DNA of 64,000 nt, from contig JASMLR010000002.1 in the NCBI GenBank assembly GCA_030748575.1, positions 230,069 through 294,068 of the forward strand, written 5' to 3'. The position numbers were made by a program, and so were the translations under genes. How positions within the stretch are numbered: position 1 is the first letter of the stretch; each line of letters opens with the position of its first letter. Positions 17,782 through 28,252 of the stretch are shown here, piece after piece. The DNA is from Phycisphaerales bacterium (GTDB taxonomy: Bacteria; Planctomycetota; Phycisphaerae; Phycisphaerales; SM1A02). The notes below the pieces were generated by a model that saw nothing but the letters and a program-made list of their open reading frames with translations, did not search any database and was not told the origin of the DNA.

Positions 17782-18527
17782 CGGTTGCTTCCCAATCCCT
17801 CGGCGCGTTGTGCACCGACTTCTATGTGAACCAGCGGCTTGGTCTGACGCTCGATCTGCCGTCGCACCGGGAATCCGTACTCGATCTGTTTGGCCGACTC
17901 CGCAAGGAGATGCCCGAACTGGATCGGTTTCGGCGGTACGCCGGTGAAATCGCACTCGAGTCGCCGGAGATTGCCGGGCGGTACTCCTGGGTGTCCTTGC
18001 AGCGAACGAGCGTGCGAAGCGGGTGGGTCAATCCGGACGACCTCGACGGGCCGTACCACCTGCACCGATTGTTGCTGGAGACGGCGCCCTACTTTCTGTC
18101 AATCACGCCGCTTGATGTCGAGTGCATCGAACTTGTGTTTGGGTTCGATCTCGACGTGTCCGGGAATCGCAACGAGATTGTGTTTGATGCGCTGCTCTCC
18201 GGGTCAGCCATTGCCGAGGTTGTGCAGCAGGACCGCGAGCATCTGGCGGACGTGCAGCCGTTCATCGCGCTCTCGCTCGACGAGCAGGATCGCACGCAGG
18301 CGAGCCTCGAAGTGAAGACACGGGGCGGCCACAGGGAAGGGCAGGCCACGGAGGGACGCGAGCCGCTCAGCGTGTACCTGACGCTTCGCCGCAACGGGCC
18401 GTTCCACACGCTGAAGGAACTTCCGGACATCTTCGCCACGCTCGCGGGGCATGCGGAACGGATGGTCGAGGACCGCGTGATTCCAAGCGTGCTGATGCCG
18501 CTGCACGCCAGAAGCGTTTCAGGCTGA
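17778..18527 (+). CDS. Conserved hypothetical protein (GTG start)
   Basis: Continuous frame, stop-start overlap with the DUF418 CDS. Confidence 0.65.
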   Translation: MTVASQSLGALCTDFYVNQRLGLTLDLPSHRESVLDLFGRLRKEMPELDRFRRYAGEIALESPEIAGRYSWVSLQRTSVRSGWVNPDDLDGPYHLHRLLLETAPYFLSITPLDVECIELVFGFDLDVSGNRNEIVFDALLSGSAIAEVVQQDREHLADVQPFIALSLDEQDRTQASLEVKTRGGHREGQATEGREPLSVYLTLRRNGPFHTLKELPDIFATLAGHAERMVEDRVIPSVLMPLHARSVSG

Positions 18528-18584
18528 TGCACCGGGTGCGGCTGCCCTCGGCGGCGAGGCGCTGCGCCGGGCACGCATGTCCAA

Positions 18585-19533
18585 TCAGGTTCGCCCGATC
18601 ATGTTGCGAACGTGCTCCGGGTCTTCGACCTGCCGCGTCAGACAACTGAGCCTCGCGCTCTCCAGGGCAATCGCTGCCTCGATGGAGATGGTCGGGATCG
18701 GTTTGTTGGTGGCCAGACGCCGAAGGTGCCACCCGGCGAGTTCCCCTGCGTTGGCCTGTCCCTCCGTCGGTGGGGCCTCCTGCGCCTCACCCTCCGGATC
18801 GGTCCACGACACGCCTTCGTCCGTCACAATGATCCGTCCGCCTTCCCCCAGAATGACGACGCGGCGAATCCAACTCCCGCCCCCGTCGCTGACGGTGATG
18901 GACGCGGCCCGCTCGGTGCCGAAGCGCATCGCGGCCGACATGTGCCCCGGCCGCTGCACCGTGGGGTCCGCCGAGATGGGCGACTCTCCGGCGTGGGCCG
19001 CCCAGATCTCGTCCGGAACACCAAGCAGATGGGTCACCAGATCGAATGCGTCAAGGGCCAGCGCCGAGCCGCAGGTCTGGTGGTCGCCTGCCGTGGATGA
19101 AACGTGCATGCAGTGAATCTGCCCGAAGCTCTCCATCGCTGTTGCTGCGGCGCTGAACGCAGCCCCGCCGCGAAGCAGGGGGATGAACACCGCCGGCATG
19201 CCACCGTCCGGCTCGGAGAGCAGATCGGCCAGTGCCGCCGGGGGCGGGGCGGAGGTGGCGACCGGGATGGGTGAGGATCGCGCGATGGCTCGGGCGTCAG
19301 AGGTCAGCGTCGACGGCGCCGCGAGCCAGGCGACGTCGGCATCGGCCTGCAGGACGTCGCGAAGGTCCGAGGTGAACGGCGCGTCAAGGGCCTCGCCCAG
19401 GGCGGCGGCTGCCGCAGGGTTCGCCGCGCCGACCAGTGTGGGCGAGAGCCGCTCAGCCGGAGGTCCCTCTCCGAGCGCGCGCTCGATCAGCTGCGTCTGA
19501 TTCGGCGCAGCCCAGATGGCGATGCGTGGCATG
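18585..19533 (-). CDS. Gfo/Idh/MocA-like oxidoreductase family protein
   Basis: MPRIAIWAAPNQTQL... Rossmann-like start and C-terminal oxidoreductase-like region; moderate similarity by eye. Confidence 0.55.
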
Positions 19534-19571
19534 GCCAGAGCATACGCGTCTCGGGCATGTGATGAAAAGGT

Positions 19572-19601
19572 CGGCGGGGCGGGCTGTCGCCCGCCCCGCC
19601 G
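19572..19601 (-). terminator. Rho-independent terminator of rnpB
   Basis: Perfect 13-bp stem CGGCGGGGCGGGC-tgtc-GCCCGCCCCGCCG; minus strand followed by ACCTTTTCATC. Confidence 0.85.
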
Positions 19602-19605
19602 CTCG

Positions 19606-20003
<398 letters not shown>

Positions 20004-20033
20004 GCACAGGATAGCCGCCGAACGCCACGGGGT

Positions 20034-21941
20034 CTATCTGGCCTTCAGGGTCACGGGCAGTTTCAGTTTCTCGCCATCGCGAATGAGCGTGATGGTGATG
20101 GTGTCGCCCGGCGCATGGCTTCGCAGCTTGTCCATGAGGTCGCGTCCGCCGTCGATGGTCGCATCGTCCCAGCCGATGATGATGTCTCCCGCGGCCAGCC
20201 CCGCGTCGGCTGCGCTGGTGCCTTCCGATACGCCATCGATCAGGACGCCCGGCTCGTCCGCCGTCGTGTACGAAGGCATGACGCCAAGGCGAATCTTCGC
20301 GCCCGTGTTGCGAGCGGGGGTGCCGGCTGTCGACTCCCTGAAAGTGAACATGGCGTCGCGGTGCATGGCTTCGTCAAGAATGACCTCGCACAAGTCGATG
20401 ATTCGCAGCGTGCCTTCGGGATTGACCCGCCACGCGACGTCCTCCGGTGTGTGATAGTCGTCATGGAGACCCGTGAAGAAGAACAGCACTGGCACGTCGG
20501 CCTTGAAGAAGTTGGAGTGGTCGGATGGGCCGAGCCCGCTGCTGGTCGTCAGTACGGTCAGGCCGGAGGGCTCGACCAGCCGCGGGAGCATTTCTGTGAA
20601 CTCCTCTGCAGTGCCTGTGCCGTTAAGCGCGACGGTGCCGCCCCGCAGGCGTCCCATCATGTCCAGGTTGAGCATGAGGTTGGTTCGATCCAGATCGATC
20701 GGGGGATCGGCGACAAAGGCGGTGGAGCCGTGCAGGCCCGCTTCCTCTCCGCTGAATCCCACGAACAGCGCCGATCTGCGGTCCCTGCCGTCTGTCTCGG
20801 CGGCTTCCGCCAGCCGGTCGGCCAGAATGAGCATGGCGGCGGTGCCCGAGGCATTGTCGTCAGCGCCCGGGTGGACCCGCGAGTCTCCCGGCGATCGAGA
20901 GCCGGTGTACCCGTGCCCGAGATGGTCGTAGTGCCCGCCGATCACCACCCACTCGTCGGCCAGATCGCCTGCCCCGGGAAGAATGCCGCCGACGTTCCAC
21001 GTCGGATAGTTCGGGGGCTCCAGGTCGACCGTGACTCGGGCTTTACGCCACGAGGGAAGGTGGGTGACCCCGCCCCCCTGGTTGGCGGTGGCCTCGACGG
21101 CCTTCAGGTCCAGCGATCCGCCGGATGCGGTCTGGAGCAGGGCCTCGGCCGTCGCCTGGGAGAGGTGCAGGACCGGCACGTCCAGGGTCTGGCCGAACCC
21201 GACGGAGGACTGTGGGGTTTCCAGATCCGCAGCGTCTGAACTCGGCGGGTTGACCAGAAGAATGGCGGCGGCGTTTCGGTCTGCCAGAGCCGCCAATTTG
21301 TCACGCATGTTCGCGCGAGGCGAGTACCCGGAAGGCGTCCACTGACTCGACCCTTCATCGGTGAGCGGTTCGTACCTCAGAAGCAGCACCGCCCGGCCCG
21401 AGAGGTCATCGTCCTCGGCAAAGGAACTGAATCCGTTGGGGCCTCGTTCAATGCTGTAGCCGGCGATGCTCAGGGGCAGTCGCGTGTCCGCCGGGCCGCT
21501 CGGGGCAAGCACCTGGAAGTCCGTGCCGTGTGTGAACTGCGTGTTCCCGACTGCGAGTGCCGCCTCGCGAATGGTCGGCGTCTGGCCAGACAACTGAAAC
21601 TCAAAGCCCTGCCGCCACGCCCCGCCATCGTCGCCGGGAAAGGCCGGCAGGAGCCCCGCATCGCTCAGATACCACTGGATGTACTCGGCCGTCAGTTCGT
21701 CCCCGCGGGTGCCCGGCTGCCTGCCGCCGAACCAGGGATTGCTGAGCGTCTGCACATGCTGATACCACAGGGTTGCGTCGGGATCGAGACCGTTCATGTA
21801 GCCGGCGAGGTCGAATTCACGTTCGTCCCACACCGGATCGAATCCCGTGATGCCGTCCTCATTGGGCGAGACGGTGCCGCCTCCCGGCATGGGGGTGGTC
21901 AGCGCGGCGACGACGGCGAGCAGGGCGGGAATCATGCACAT
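20034..21941 (-). CDS. M28-family metallopeptidase with PA-like and PDZ domains, secreted
   Basis: VVIGGHYDHLGHG...HPGADDNASGTAAML; FVGFSGEEAGLHGS; C-terminal PDZ-like GLAAGDIIIGWDDATIDGGRDLMDKLRSHAPGDTITITLIRDGE. Confidence 0.9.
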   Translation of the reverse strand: MCMIPALLAVVAALTTPMPGGGTVSPNEDGITGFDPVWDEREFDLAGYMNGLDPDATLWYQHVQTLSNPWFGGRQPGTRGDELTAEYIQWYLSDAGLLPAFPGDDGGAWRQGFEFQLSGQTPTIREAALAVGNTQFTHGTDFQVLAPSGPADTRLPLSIAGYSIERGPNGFSSFAEDDDLSGRAVLLLRYEPLTDEGSSQWTPSGYSPRANMRDKLAALADRNAAAILLVNPPSSDAADLETPQSSVGFGQTLDVPVLHLSQATAEALLQTASGGSLDLKAVEATANQGGGVTHLPSWRKARVTVDLEPPNYPTWNVGGILPGAGDLADEWVVIGGHYDHLGHGYTGSRSPGDSRVHPGADDNASGTAAMLILADRLAEAAETDGRDRRSALFVGFSGEEAGLHGSTAFVADPPIDLDRTNLMLNLDMMGRLRGGTVALNGTGTAEEFTEMLPRLVEPSGLTVLTTSSGLGPSDHSNFFKADVPVLFFFTGLHDDYHTPEDVAWRVNPEGTLRIIDLCEVILDEAMHRDAMFTFRESTAGTPARNTGAKIRLGVMPSYTTADEPGVLIDGVSEGTSAADAGLAAGDIIIGWDDATIDGGRDLMDKLRSHAPGDTITITLIRDGEKLKLPVTLKAR

Positions 21942-21974
21942 CTCCTCAGTGGCGGGAGACGCATGGTAGGAGGC

Positions 21975-22448
21975 TCAACCGATGAGCAATGCCAGCCTGA
22001 TCAGGCCCGCGGCGGCCAGGCCGGCGAGGAGATCGTCCGCGAGCACGCCCCAGCCTCGCGGGAGCCGCTGGCTTTGCATGATGGGGGGGGGCTTGAGAAT
22101 GTCCAGGATCCGGAAGAGCACAAAGCCGGCCGCGGCCAGCGCGGCGGCCCGACCCGGCGACGCGCCGTCCCAGGGCAGCAGTGAGAGGCACAAGGCCATA
22201 CCGGCGACTTCGTCGCAGACCACCTCCCCGGGGTCGGCGCGTCCGAAGTGCCGCTCGTACCACGGGGCAAGCAGGATGCACGCGACGCTGCCGGCTGCCA
22301 CCAGCCCGGCCATCGCGAGCACGACCGGCATCCAGCCCGCCGGGCTGATCGCGACGGCGGCCACGGCCGGGGGGAGCGATCCCCAGGTGCCCGGCGCTGG
22401 CCGCAGCAGCCCCAGCCCGCCCGCGGTGACCAGAAGCAGCCTGGTCAT
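21975..22448 (-). CDS. pgpA: Phosphatidylglycerophosphatase A
   Basis: GTWGSLPPAV; DPGEVVCDEVAGMALCL; FVLFRILDILKPPPI; DDLLAGLAA. Confidence 0.92.
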   Translation of the reverse strand: MTRLLLVTAGGLGLLRPAPGTWGSLPPAVAAVAISPAGWMPVVLAMAGLVAAGSVACILLAPWYERHFGRADPGEVVCDEVAGMALCLSLLPWDGASPGRAAALAAAGFVLFRILDILKPPPIMQSQRLPRGWGVLADDLLAGLAAAGLIRLALLIG

Positions 22449-23092
22449 GACGTCGATTCGCCGCCTCGCATGAGGGTCGGCAGGACGGCGAGGTAGGGGA
22501 TTCCTGACCACACCGTCACCGCCACCATGGCCCAGACGAGGCCCTTGATGGCCCACTCGGACCACGGGTGATCCCCGGGCGGTGCCGCCATCAGGAGCAC
22601 CATCACCACCGGTATGACGGCGGATTGAAGCATCATCTTGGCCTTGCCGCTCCATTTGGCGCCGCACTGCATGCCTCGGGCCTCGGCCACCCCCCTGACG
22701 CTGGTGACGAAGAACTCCCGAGCGAGCATGACGACCACCATCCACGGCATCAGTCCGGTGGCCAGGACCACCGGGTGGCCCGCCTCGGCCCAGGCCGGGA
22801 CGACAAACCGGGGGCCCGCAAGGCACACGACGGCTCCGAGTACCAGCAGCTTGTCGCAGAACGGATCCATCACCCGGCCAAAGGCCGACACGACCTTCCA
22901 CCTGCGGGCGAGGTACCCGTCGAGAAAGTCCGTGGCGGCGGCCAGAATGAACACGATGGTGGCGATCAGCAGCCAGTTCGTGCCAACGGCGGGGTACTGG
23001 TAGAGGCTGATGGCGACGAAGAACAGAATCGCCATGATCCCCCTGGCCATCGTCAGAAGATTCGGGATGTGGCGGATTGAGCCGGCCGGCAT
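22445..23092 (-). CDS. pgsA: CDP-diacylglycerol-glycerol-3-phosphate 3-phosphatidyltransferase
   Basis: IPNLLTMARGIMAIL; AAATDFLDGYLARRWKVVSAFGRVMDPFCDKLL CDP-alcohol phosphotransferase motif. Confidence 0.93.
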   Translation of the reverse strand: MPAGSIRHIPNLLTMARGIMAILFFVAISLYQYPAVGTNWLLIATIVFILAAATDFLDGYLARRWKVVSAFGRVMDPFCDKLLVLGAVVCLAGPRFVVPAWAEAGHPVVLATGLMPWMVVVMLAREFFVTSVRGVAEARGMQCGAKWSGKAKMMLQSAVIPVVMVLLMAAPPGDHPWSEWAIKGLVWAMVAVTVWSGIPYLAVLPTLMRGGESTS

Positions 23093-23260
23093 GCGGGGAT
23101 CCTACCGTGGGCCGGGGCGGGTGCTTGTGGGATACCCGCGGTCGGTTGCCGCCACGCCTGCGCCCCTTTATTCTCCCGGTCTCTCCTGCGGGATGTGTGA
23201 CTCGGATACGGGGCACATGCCGCGACAGGCGACCGATCACGCCGCATCAGAAGGTCACGG

Positions 23261-24202
23261 ATGGACCCCATCCTTCCCTACATCGCAACAGCAGGCGCGG
23301 CGCTCGGACTGCTGCTCGTTCTCACCGGCCGCACGATGGCCGCCCGGAGTTCCGGTGGCGTGGTGGGGCTTGCGTCGCTGGCCTGGCTGTTCGGAATGGC
23401 GGGGGGTCTGCCGGGCGCCGCTGGCGATGTTGCCGAACACGTGTTCTTTCTGATTTTCGCGCTGACAGCCGTCGCGTCCGCGGTGCAGATGATCCGGCAG
23501 AAGCGGCCGGTCTACTCGGCACTGTTCTTCGTGCTGGTCATCATGAGCGTGTGCGGTGCATTGGTGATGCTCGAGGCATTCTTCATTGCCTTCGCGCTGG
23601 TGATCGTCTACGCCGGGGCCATCCTGATCACGTACATGTTCGTTCTCATGCTCGCGCAGCAGGCGTCGGATTCGGCCCATGCCGGCGAGACGCCGGAGTA
23701 CGATCGATCGCCTCGTGAGCCGTTCGCCGCGGTGATGGTCGCCGGCCTGGTCATGGCGACCGTCGTCTCAGCGGCCTTCACTGGTCTGGGAGATCTTCCG
23801 CCTGCCGCGGGTGCTGAAACGCGGGTGCAGGCCGATGCGGCCTTGCTCCGCTCACTTCCGGCTCAGGTGCAGCGAGAGGCCTCTCAGGCGGGCGTGTCCC
23901 TGGAGACGGAGGACATCGCCCAGGGCGTGCGCGTTGACGGTGATCAGGTTCTGATCGACGGCGTCACGGAAGCGGGCGACCCGACGACTGTGCATTTGAC
24001 GCGGCCCGGCAATACCTCCCACGTCGGGTGGATGCTGGTCGCGTCGTTCCCGGCGAGCCTGGAACTGGCCGGGGTCATTCTCCTGATGGCCATGTTCGGC
24101 GCCGTTGTGCTTGCGCGGCGTGAGATTGACCACGCTGAGCGAGCGCTTGCCCGTTCGGCAGGTCGAGTGGCCGAAGATTCCGAGTCGGGGCAGGACGCAT
24201 GA
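23261..24202 (+). CDS. nuoJ: NADH-quinone oxidoreductase subunit J
   Basis: NuoJ-like membrane protein (ALVMLEAFFIAFALVIVYAGAILITYMFVLML), followed by nuoK. Confidence 0.9.
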   Translation: MDPILPYIATAGAALGLLLVLTGRTMAARSSGGVVGLASLAWLFGMAGGLPGAAGDVAEHVFFLIFALTAVASAVQMIRQKRPVYSALFFVLVIMSVCGALVMLEAFFIAFALVIVYAGAILITYMFVLMLAQQASDSAHAGETPEYDRSPREPFAAVMVAGLVMATVVSAAFTGLGDLPPAAGAETRVQADAALLRSLPAQVQREASQAGVSLETEDIAQGVRVDGDQVLIDGVTEAGDPTTVHLTRPGNTSHVGWMLVASFPASLELAGVILLMAMFGAVVLARREIDHAERALARSAGRVAEDSESGQDA

Positions 24203-24531
24203 TGCTGCTCGCGGCCGAATCGATGACTCAGGCTTCTCTGGCGCACGTCCTGCTGCTCGCCGGCGTGCTGTTTGCGATTGGAATCGCAGGCTTCCTGGCC
24301 AGACGCAACCTCATTGTGATGTTCCTCTGTACCGAGTTGATGTTCCAGGCCGTCATTGTCGCGATGGTCGGATTCGGTCGCTGGTACTGGGATTTCTCTG
24401 GCCAGGTGTTCGTCATCTTCATTCTGACGGTTGCGGCTGCTGAAGCGGCGTTGGCGCTCGCACTGGTGGTCCTTCTTCACAGGCGACGCTCGACGCTCGA
24501 CGCGGAGTCGTGGACGGAGCTTCGAGAGTGA
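24199..24531 (+). CDS. nuoK: NADH-quinone oxidoreductase subunit K
   Basis: LLAGVLFAIGIAGFLARRNLIVMFLCTELMFQAV...AAAEAALALALVV. Confidence 0.95.
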   Translation: MMLLAAESMTQASLAHVLLLAGVLFAIGIAGFLARRNLIVMFLCTELMFQAVIVAMVGFGRWYWDFSGQVFVIFILTVAAAEAALALALVVLLHRRRSTLDAESWTELRE

Positions 24532-26690
24532 TCGGCTACGCGATGGCCATCACGAAGGCGTCGGCAGGCGTGCCGGCAGTGCCGGCGGCAGAAGCCATCA
24601 TGGCGCCCGAACTGTCCTGGGCCGGGCTCATTCTGTTGCTGCCGCTGCTCTCCCTGATCCTGTGCGGTCTGTGCGCGGCGGCGAAGGTCACGTCGAAACT
24701 GCCTGCCGTCATTACCGCGACGGCCCTGGCCGGGGCCTTCGTGACATCGGTCTTTCTGTACCTGAACTACCAGCCACCAGGTGACGTGATTCCGCTCCTG
24801 GACTGGATGAACATCAGTTGGGGAGACGGCCAGTTCGAGTCGTTCTCGGCCAACTTCGCCCTCTACATAGATTCGCTCTCGCTGTTGTGGATCATGTTCG
24901 TCACGGGGCTGGGGACCCTGATCACGATCTACGCAAGCGAGTACATGGAGCCGGACCTCGGCAAGGGGTACAGCCGGTTCTTCGCGGGCGTCAGCGTTTT
25001 CCTCTTCGCCATGGCTGCGTTGGTGCTCTCCGACAACCTCTTGATGCTCTACCTCGGCTGGGAGGGCGTCGGCTTCGCCTCCTACTGGCTGATCGGCTAC
25101 TACTACCAGCGGCCAGCGGCGGTGGCTGCGGCCAAGAAGGCGTTCATCGTCAATCGAATCGGCGACCTTGGTCTGGCGCTGGCGGTCTATCTGATCTGGA
25201 CGACGTTCGGAACCGTCCAGTACGACGAGTTGATGACCGTGCTGGAAGACGGGGACTACCGCGCGGCGTTTGAGGGGTGGACCGTCTCGGCGATTCCATT
25301 CCTCCTGATGCTGGCGGCCTTCGGCAAGTCCGCCCAGTTGCCGCTGTACGTCTGGTTGCCCGACGCGATGGAGGGTCCGACGCCCGTGTCGGCGCTGATC
25401 CACGCCGCGACCATGGTGACGGCAGGCATTTACCTCGTGGCCCGCACCTATCCGCTGTTCCTGCTCGAGCCCGTGTCGCTGCACGTTGTGGCCTGGGTCG
25501 GCGGCTTGACCGCGCTCCTTGCTGCGACGATCGGCATGGCCCAGTACGACATCAAGCGGATCATGGCGTACTCGACCGTGTCGCAACTTGGGTACATGTT
25601 CCTGGGGCTTGGCGTTCTGACGACCTATGGCGCCGCCTATCACGTCTTTACGCATGCCTTCTTCAAGGCCGTGCTGTTTCTCACATGCGGCGCCATCATG
25701 CACGGCTTTGCCGGGCAACTCGATCTGCGGCACCTGTCCGGCCTGCGACACATGCGAGGGTGGCGGATCACGGCGTGGACCATGTTCATCGGCTGCCTGT
25801 GCCTTGCCGGGTTCCCGTTCACGTCGGGCTACTTCTCAAAGGACGCCATCCTGGCCGAGGCCTTTGTGACGCAGGGCCCGGGCTTTGAGATTCTCGGCTG
25901 GATCGCCATCTTCACCGCCGGGCTGACCGCGTACTACACGTTCCGCGTGTGGTTCAGAGTGTGCGCCGGCCCGGTCGCCTATGAACCGGGGGACGAACTG
26001 CACGGCGAGGACGATCACGGCGGCGAGTTCCACCCCCATGCCCCTCGGCTTGCAATCAACGGTGTGCTGGTCCTCATCGCTCTTGGGGCGTTGGTTGCGG
26101 CGGTGCCGTACTTCATGTCGAACACGGCCGACGAACATCTTGCCGGTGGGTGGGTTGCCGACATGGTCCACGATTCGACGGCCCGCGAAGGCATCCCCGG
26201 ATTCCACGGCGATGCCCACGCTGGTCACGGTGACGCGCACCCCACGATCTTCGGTGCGGATCCCCACGTGGCCATGTACTGGATCTCCGGGACCGTGGGG
26301 ATGATCGGCCTGCTGTTTGCGGCCTGGCTGCATCTGTGGAGGCGAAGCCAGGCGGATGCGATCAAGGCCTGGTTGCTGCATCGGGCCTGGATCGGGTGGC
26401 TGCCTCGGGCCATGGAACGCAAGTGGTACGTCGATGAGGTCTACCACGCGCTCATCCGAGCGCCGCTCTGGATCCTCGGTCACATTCTGTATGCCTTCGA
26501 CCGGTTCATCATCGATGGTCTGCTGGTCGACAGTGTTGCTCGCATTCCACGCGGTGTCGCTCGATGCCTCCAGCCGCTCCAGTCCGGAGCCGTGCAGGCC
26601 ATGGCCATTGTCATGGTTGGTGGCGCCGCGATCATTCTGCTGCTCATGGCACTCTTCATGCAGTTCGGCTGGTTCGGAGGGCAGGCCTGA
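24528..26690 (+). CDS. nuoL: NADH-quinone oxidoreductase subunit L
   Basis: LMLYLGWEGVGFASYWLIGYYY; LPLYVWLPDAMEGPTPVSALIHAATMVTAG; IKRIMAYSTVSQLGYM. Confidence 0.95.
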   Translation: MIGYAMAITKASAGVPAVPAAEAIMAPELSWAGLILLLPLLSLILCGLCAAAKVTSKLPAVITATALAGAFVTSVFLYLNYQPPGDVIPLLDWMNISWGDGQFESFSANFALYIDSLSLLWIMFVTGLGTLITIYASEYMEPDLGKGYSRFFAGVSVFLFAMAALVLSDNLLMLYLGWEGVGFASYWLIGYYYQRPAAVAAAKKAFIVNRIGDLGLALAVYLIWTTFGTVQYDELMTVLEDGDYRAAFEGWTVSAIPFLLMLAAFGKSAQLPLYVWLPDAMEGPTPVSALIHAATMVTAGIYLVARTYPLFLLEPVSLHVVAWVGGLTALLAATIGMAQYDIKRIMAYSTVSQLGYMFLGLGVLTTYGAAYHVFTHAFFKAVLFLTCGAIMHGFAGQLDLRHLSGLRHMRGWRITAWTMFIGCLCLAGFPFTSGYFSKDAILAEAFVTQGPGFEILGWIAIFTAGLTAYYTFRVWFRVCAGPVAYEPGDELHGEDDHGGEFHPHAPRLAINGVLVLIALGALVAAVPYFMSNTADEHLAGGWVADMVHDSTAREGIPGFHGDAHAGHGDAHPTIFGADPHVAMYWISGTVGMIGLLFAAWLHLWRRSQADAIKAWLLHRAWIGWLPRAMERKWYVDEVYHALIRAPLWILGHILYAFDRFIIDGLLVDSVARIPRGVARCLQPLQSGAVQAMAIVMVGGAAIILLLMALFMQFGWFGGQA

Positions 26691-28252
26691 TGCTGAGTGT
26701 GCTGCTCATGGTGGTACCGCTGGCGGGTGCGATCGTCATCATGCTGGCGCCTGCGCGAGCGGCCCGCGGCATCGCGATGATTGCGACGCTGGCCGGGGCG
26801 GGTATCGCGGTCGCGGCCGCGACGAACTTCGATGGATGGGGGACCGGCGGGTGGGGGCTCGAGTTCCAGAGCGAGTTGTTGCCGACATTGGGCATCACGT
26901 TGACGTTGGGTGCCGACTCGGTATCGCTCATGTTGATCCTGTTGACGGCCCTGCTGATGCCGCTGGCAGTGCTGGGCTCATGGACGGCCGTGACGACGCG
27001 GCTTCGGGAGTACTACGGGTGGATGCTCGTGCTCTCGACCGCCATGATCGGCGTGTTTCTGGCTCGCGATCTGCTCGTCTTCTACATCTGCTTCGAGTTC
27101 ACGCTCGTTCCGATGTACTTCCTGATTGCCATCTACGGCAGCGGCAACCGGGCCTGGGCCAGTCTGAAGTTCTTCATCTATACGTTCCTGGGCTCGTTGA
27201 TCGCGCTGGCAGGTCTTCTCTACGTCGTGTGGCAGCACGCGGCCGTTGCAGGCGCCTGGTCGTTCTCAATTCCGGAACTCGCTGCGTTCGCCTCAACCGG
27301 GCTGACCAGTGTGGAACAGGCCTGGATACTCCTGGCGCTGATGGCCGGGTTCGCCGTCAAGATCCCGCTCTTTCCAGTCCACACGTGGCTGCCGCTGGCG
27401 CATACGGAAGCGCCGACTGCCGGATCGGTTCTGTTGGCGGGCGTCCTGCTGAAACTCGGTACCTACGGGCTGTACCGATTTGTGCTGCCCATGGTGCCGG
27501 CCGCAGTCGTTGAGTGGGCACCGCTGATCGCCGTGCTTTCGATCATCGGCATCCTCTACGCCGCACTGATCTGCTGGGTGCAGACGGATGTCAAGAAGCT
27601 TGTGGCCTACTCGTCGGTCAGCCACCTGGGCTTCTGCGTCCTCGGTCTGGTGGCGCTGAATCCACTCGGGCTGCAGGGATCGGTGCTGTACATGATCAAC
27701 CACGGTCTTTCGACCGGTGCATTGTTCTTCCTGATCGGCATGATGTACGAGCGGTATCACACGCGGGACATGGGGCAGGTGGGGGGGCTGGCGTCGAAGA
27801 TGCCGGTGTGGTCCTGCTTCATGGTGTTCTTCGTGTTGGCGTCGGTTGGACTGCCTGGACTCAACGGCTTCGTGAGCGAGTTCCTGTGCCTCATAGGCAC
27901 CTTCGCCGCGGGTGGAAGCGGCGCCTATCCGGGCGTCCTCGGACCGTGGCTGGCCGCGATTGCAGCGATCGGGATGATCTTCGCCGCGATGTACCTGCTC
28001 ATCATGGTGGGCAAGATCGTCTTCGGAACGCTCCGAGAGCCTCCGGGGCACGCATCCGACATGCCGTCCGATCTCAACTTCCGGGAGATTGTCGTTCTTG
28101 TTCCGCTGGCAATCGGGTGCATCCTGCTTGGTGTGCAGCCGGACCTGGCGATTCATGCCATGGAGGGCGCGGTTGCTGACACGCTCTCCGCATATCCCGA
28201 CGTGGTTACGGGCGTTCTGAACTCCGTGTCGCCACAGGGAGCGACTCCATGA
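26690..28252 (+). CDS. nuoM: NADH-quinone oxidoreductase subunit M
   Basis: FYICFEFTLVPMYFLI; KIPLFPVHTWLPLAHTEAPTAGSVLLAGVLLKLGTYG. Confidence 0.95.
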   Translation: MLSVLLMVVPLAGAIVIMLAPARAARGIAMIATLAGAGIAVAAATNFDGWGTGGWGLEFQSELLPTLGITLTLGADSVSLMLILLTALLMPLAVLGSWTAVTTRLREYYGWMLVLSTAMIGVFLARDLLVFYICFEFTLVPMYFLIAIYGSGNRAWASLKFFIYTFLGSLIALAGLLYVVWQHAAVAGAWSFSIPELAAFASTGLTSVEQAWILLALMAGFAVKIPLFPVHTWLPLAHTEAPTAGSVLLAGVLLKLGTYGLYRFVLPMVPAAVVEWAPLIAVLSIIGILYAALICWVQTDVKKLVAYSSVSHLGFCVLGLVALNPLGLQGSVLYMINHGLSTGALFFLIGMMYERYHTRDMGQVGGLASKMPVWSCFMVFFVLASVGLPGLNGFVSEFLCLIGTFAAGGSGAYPGVLGPWLAAIAAIGMIFAAMYLLIMVGKIVFGTLREPPGHASDMPSDLNFREIVVLVPLAIGCILLGVQPDLAIHAMEGAVADTLSAYPDVVTGVLNSVSPQGATP

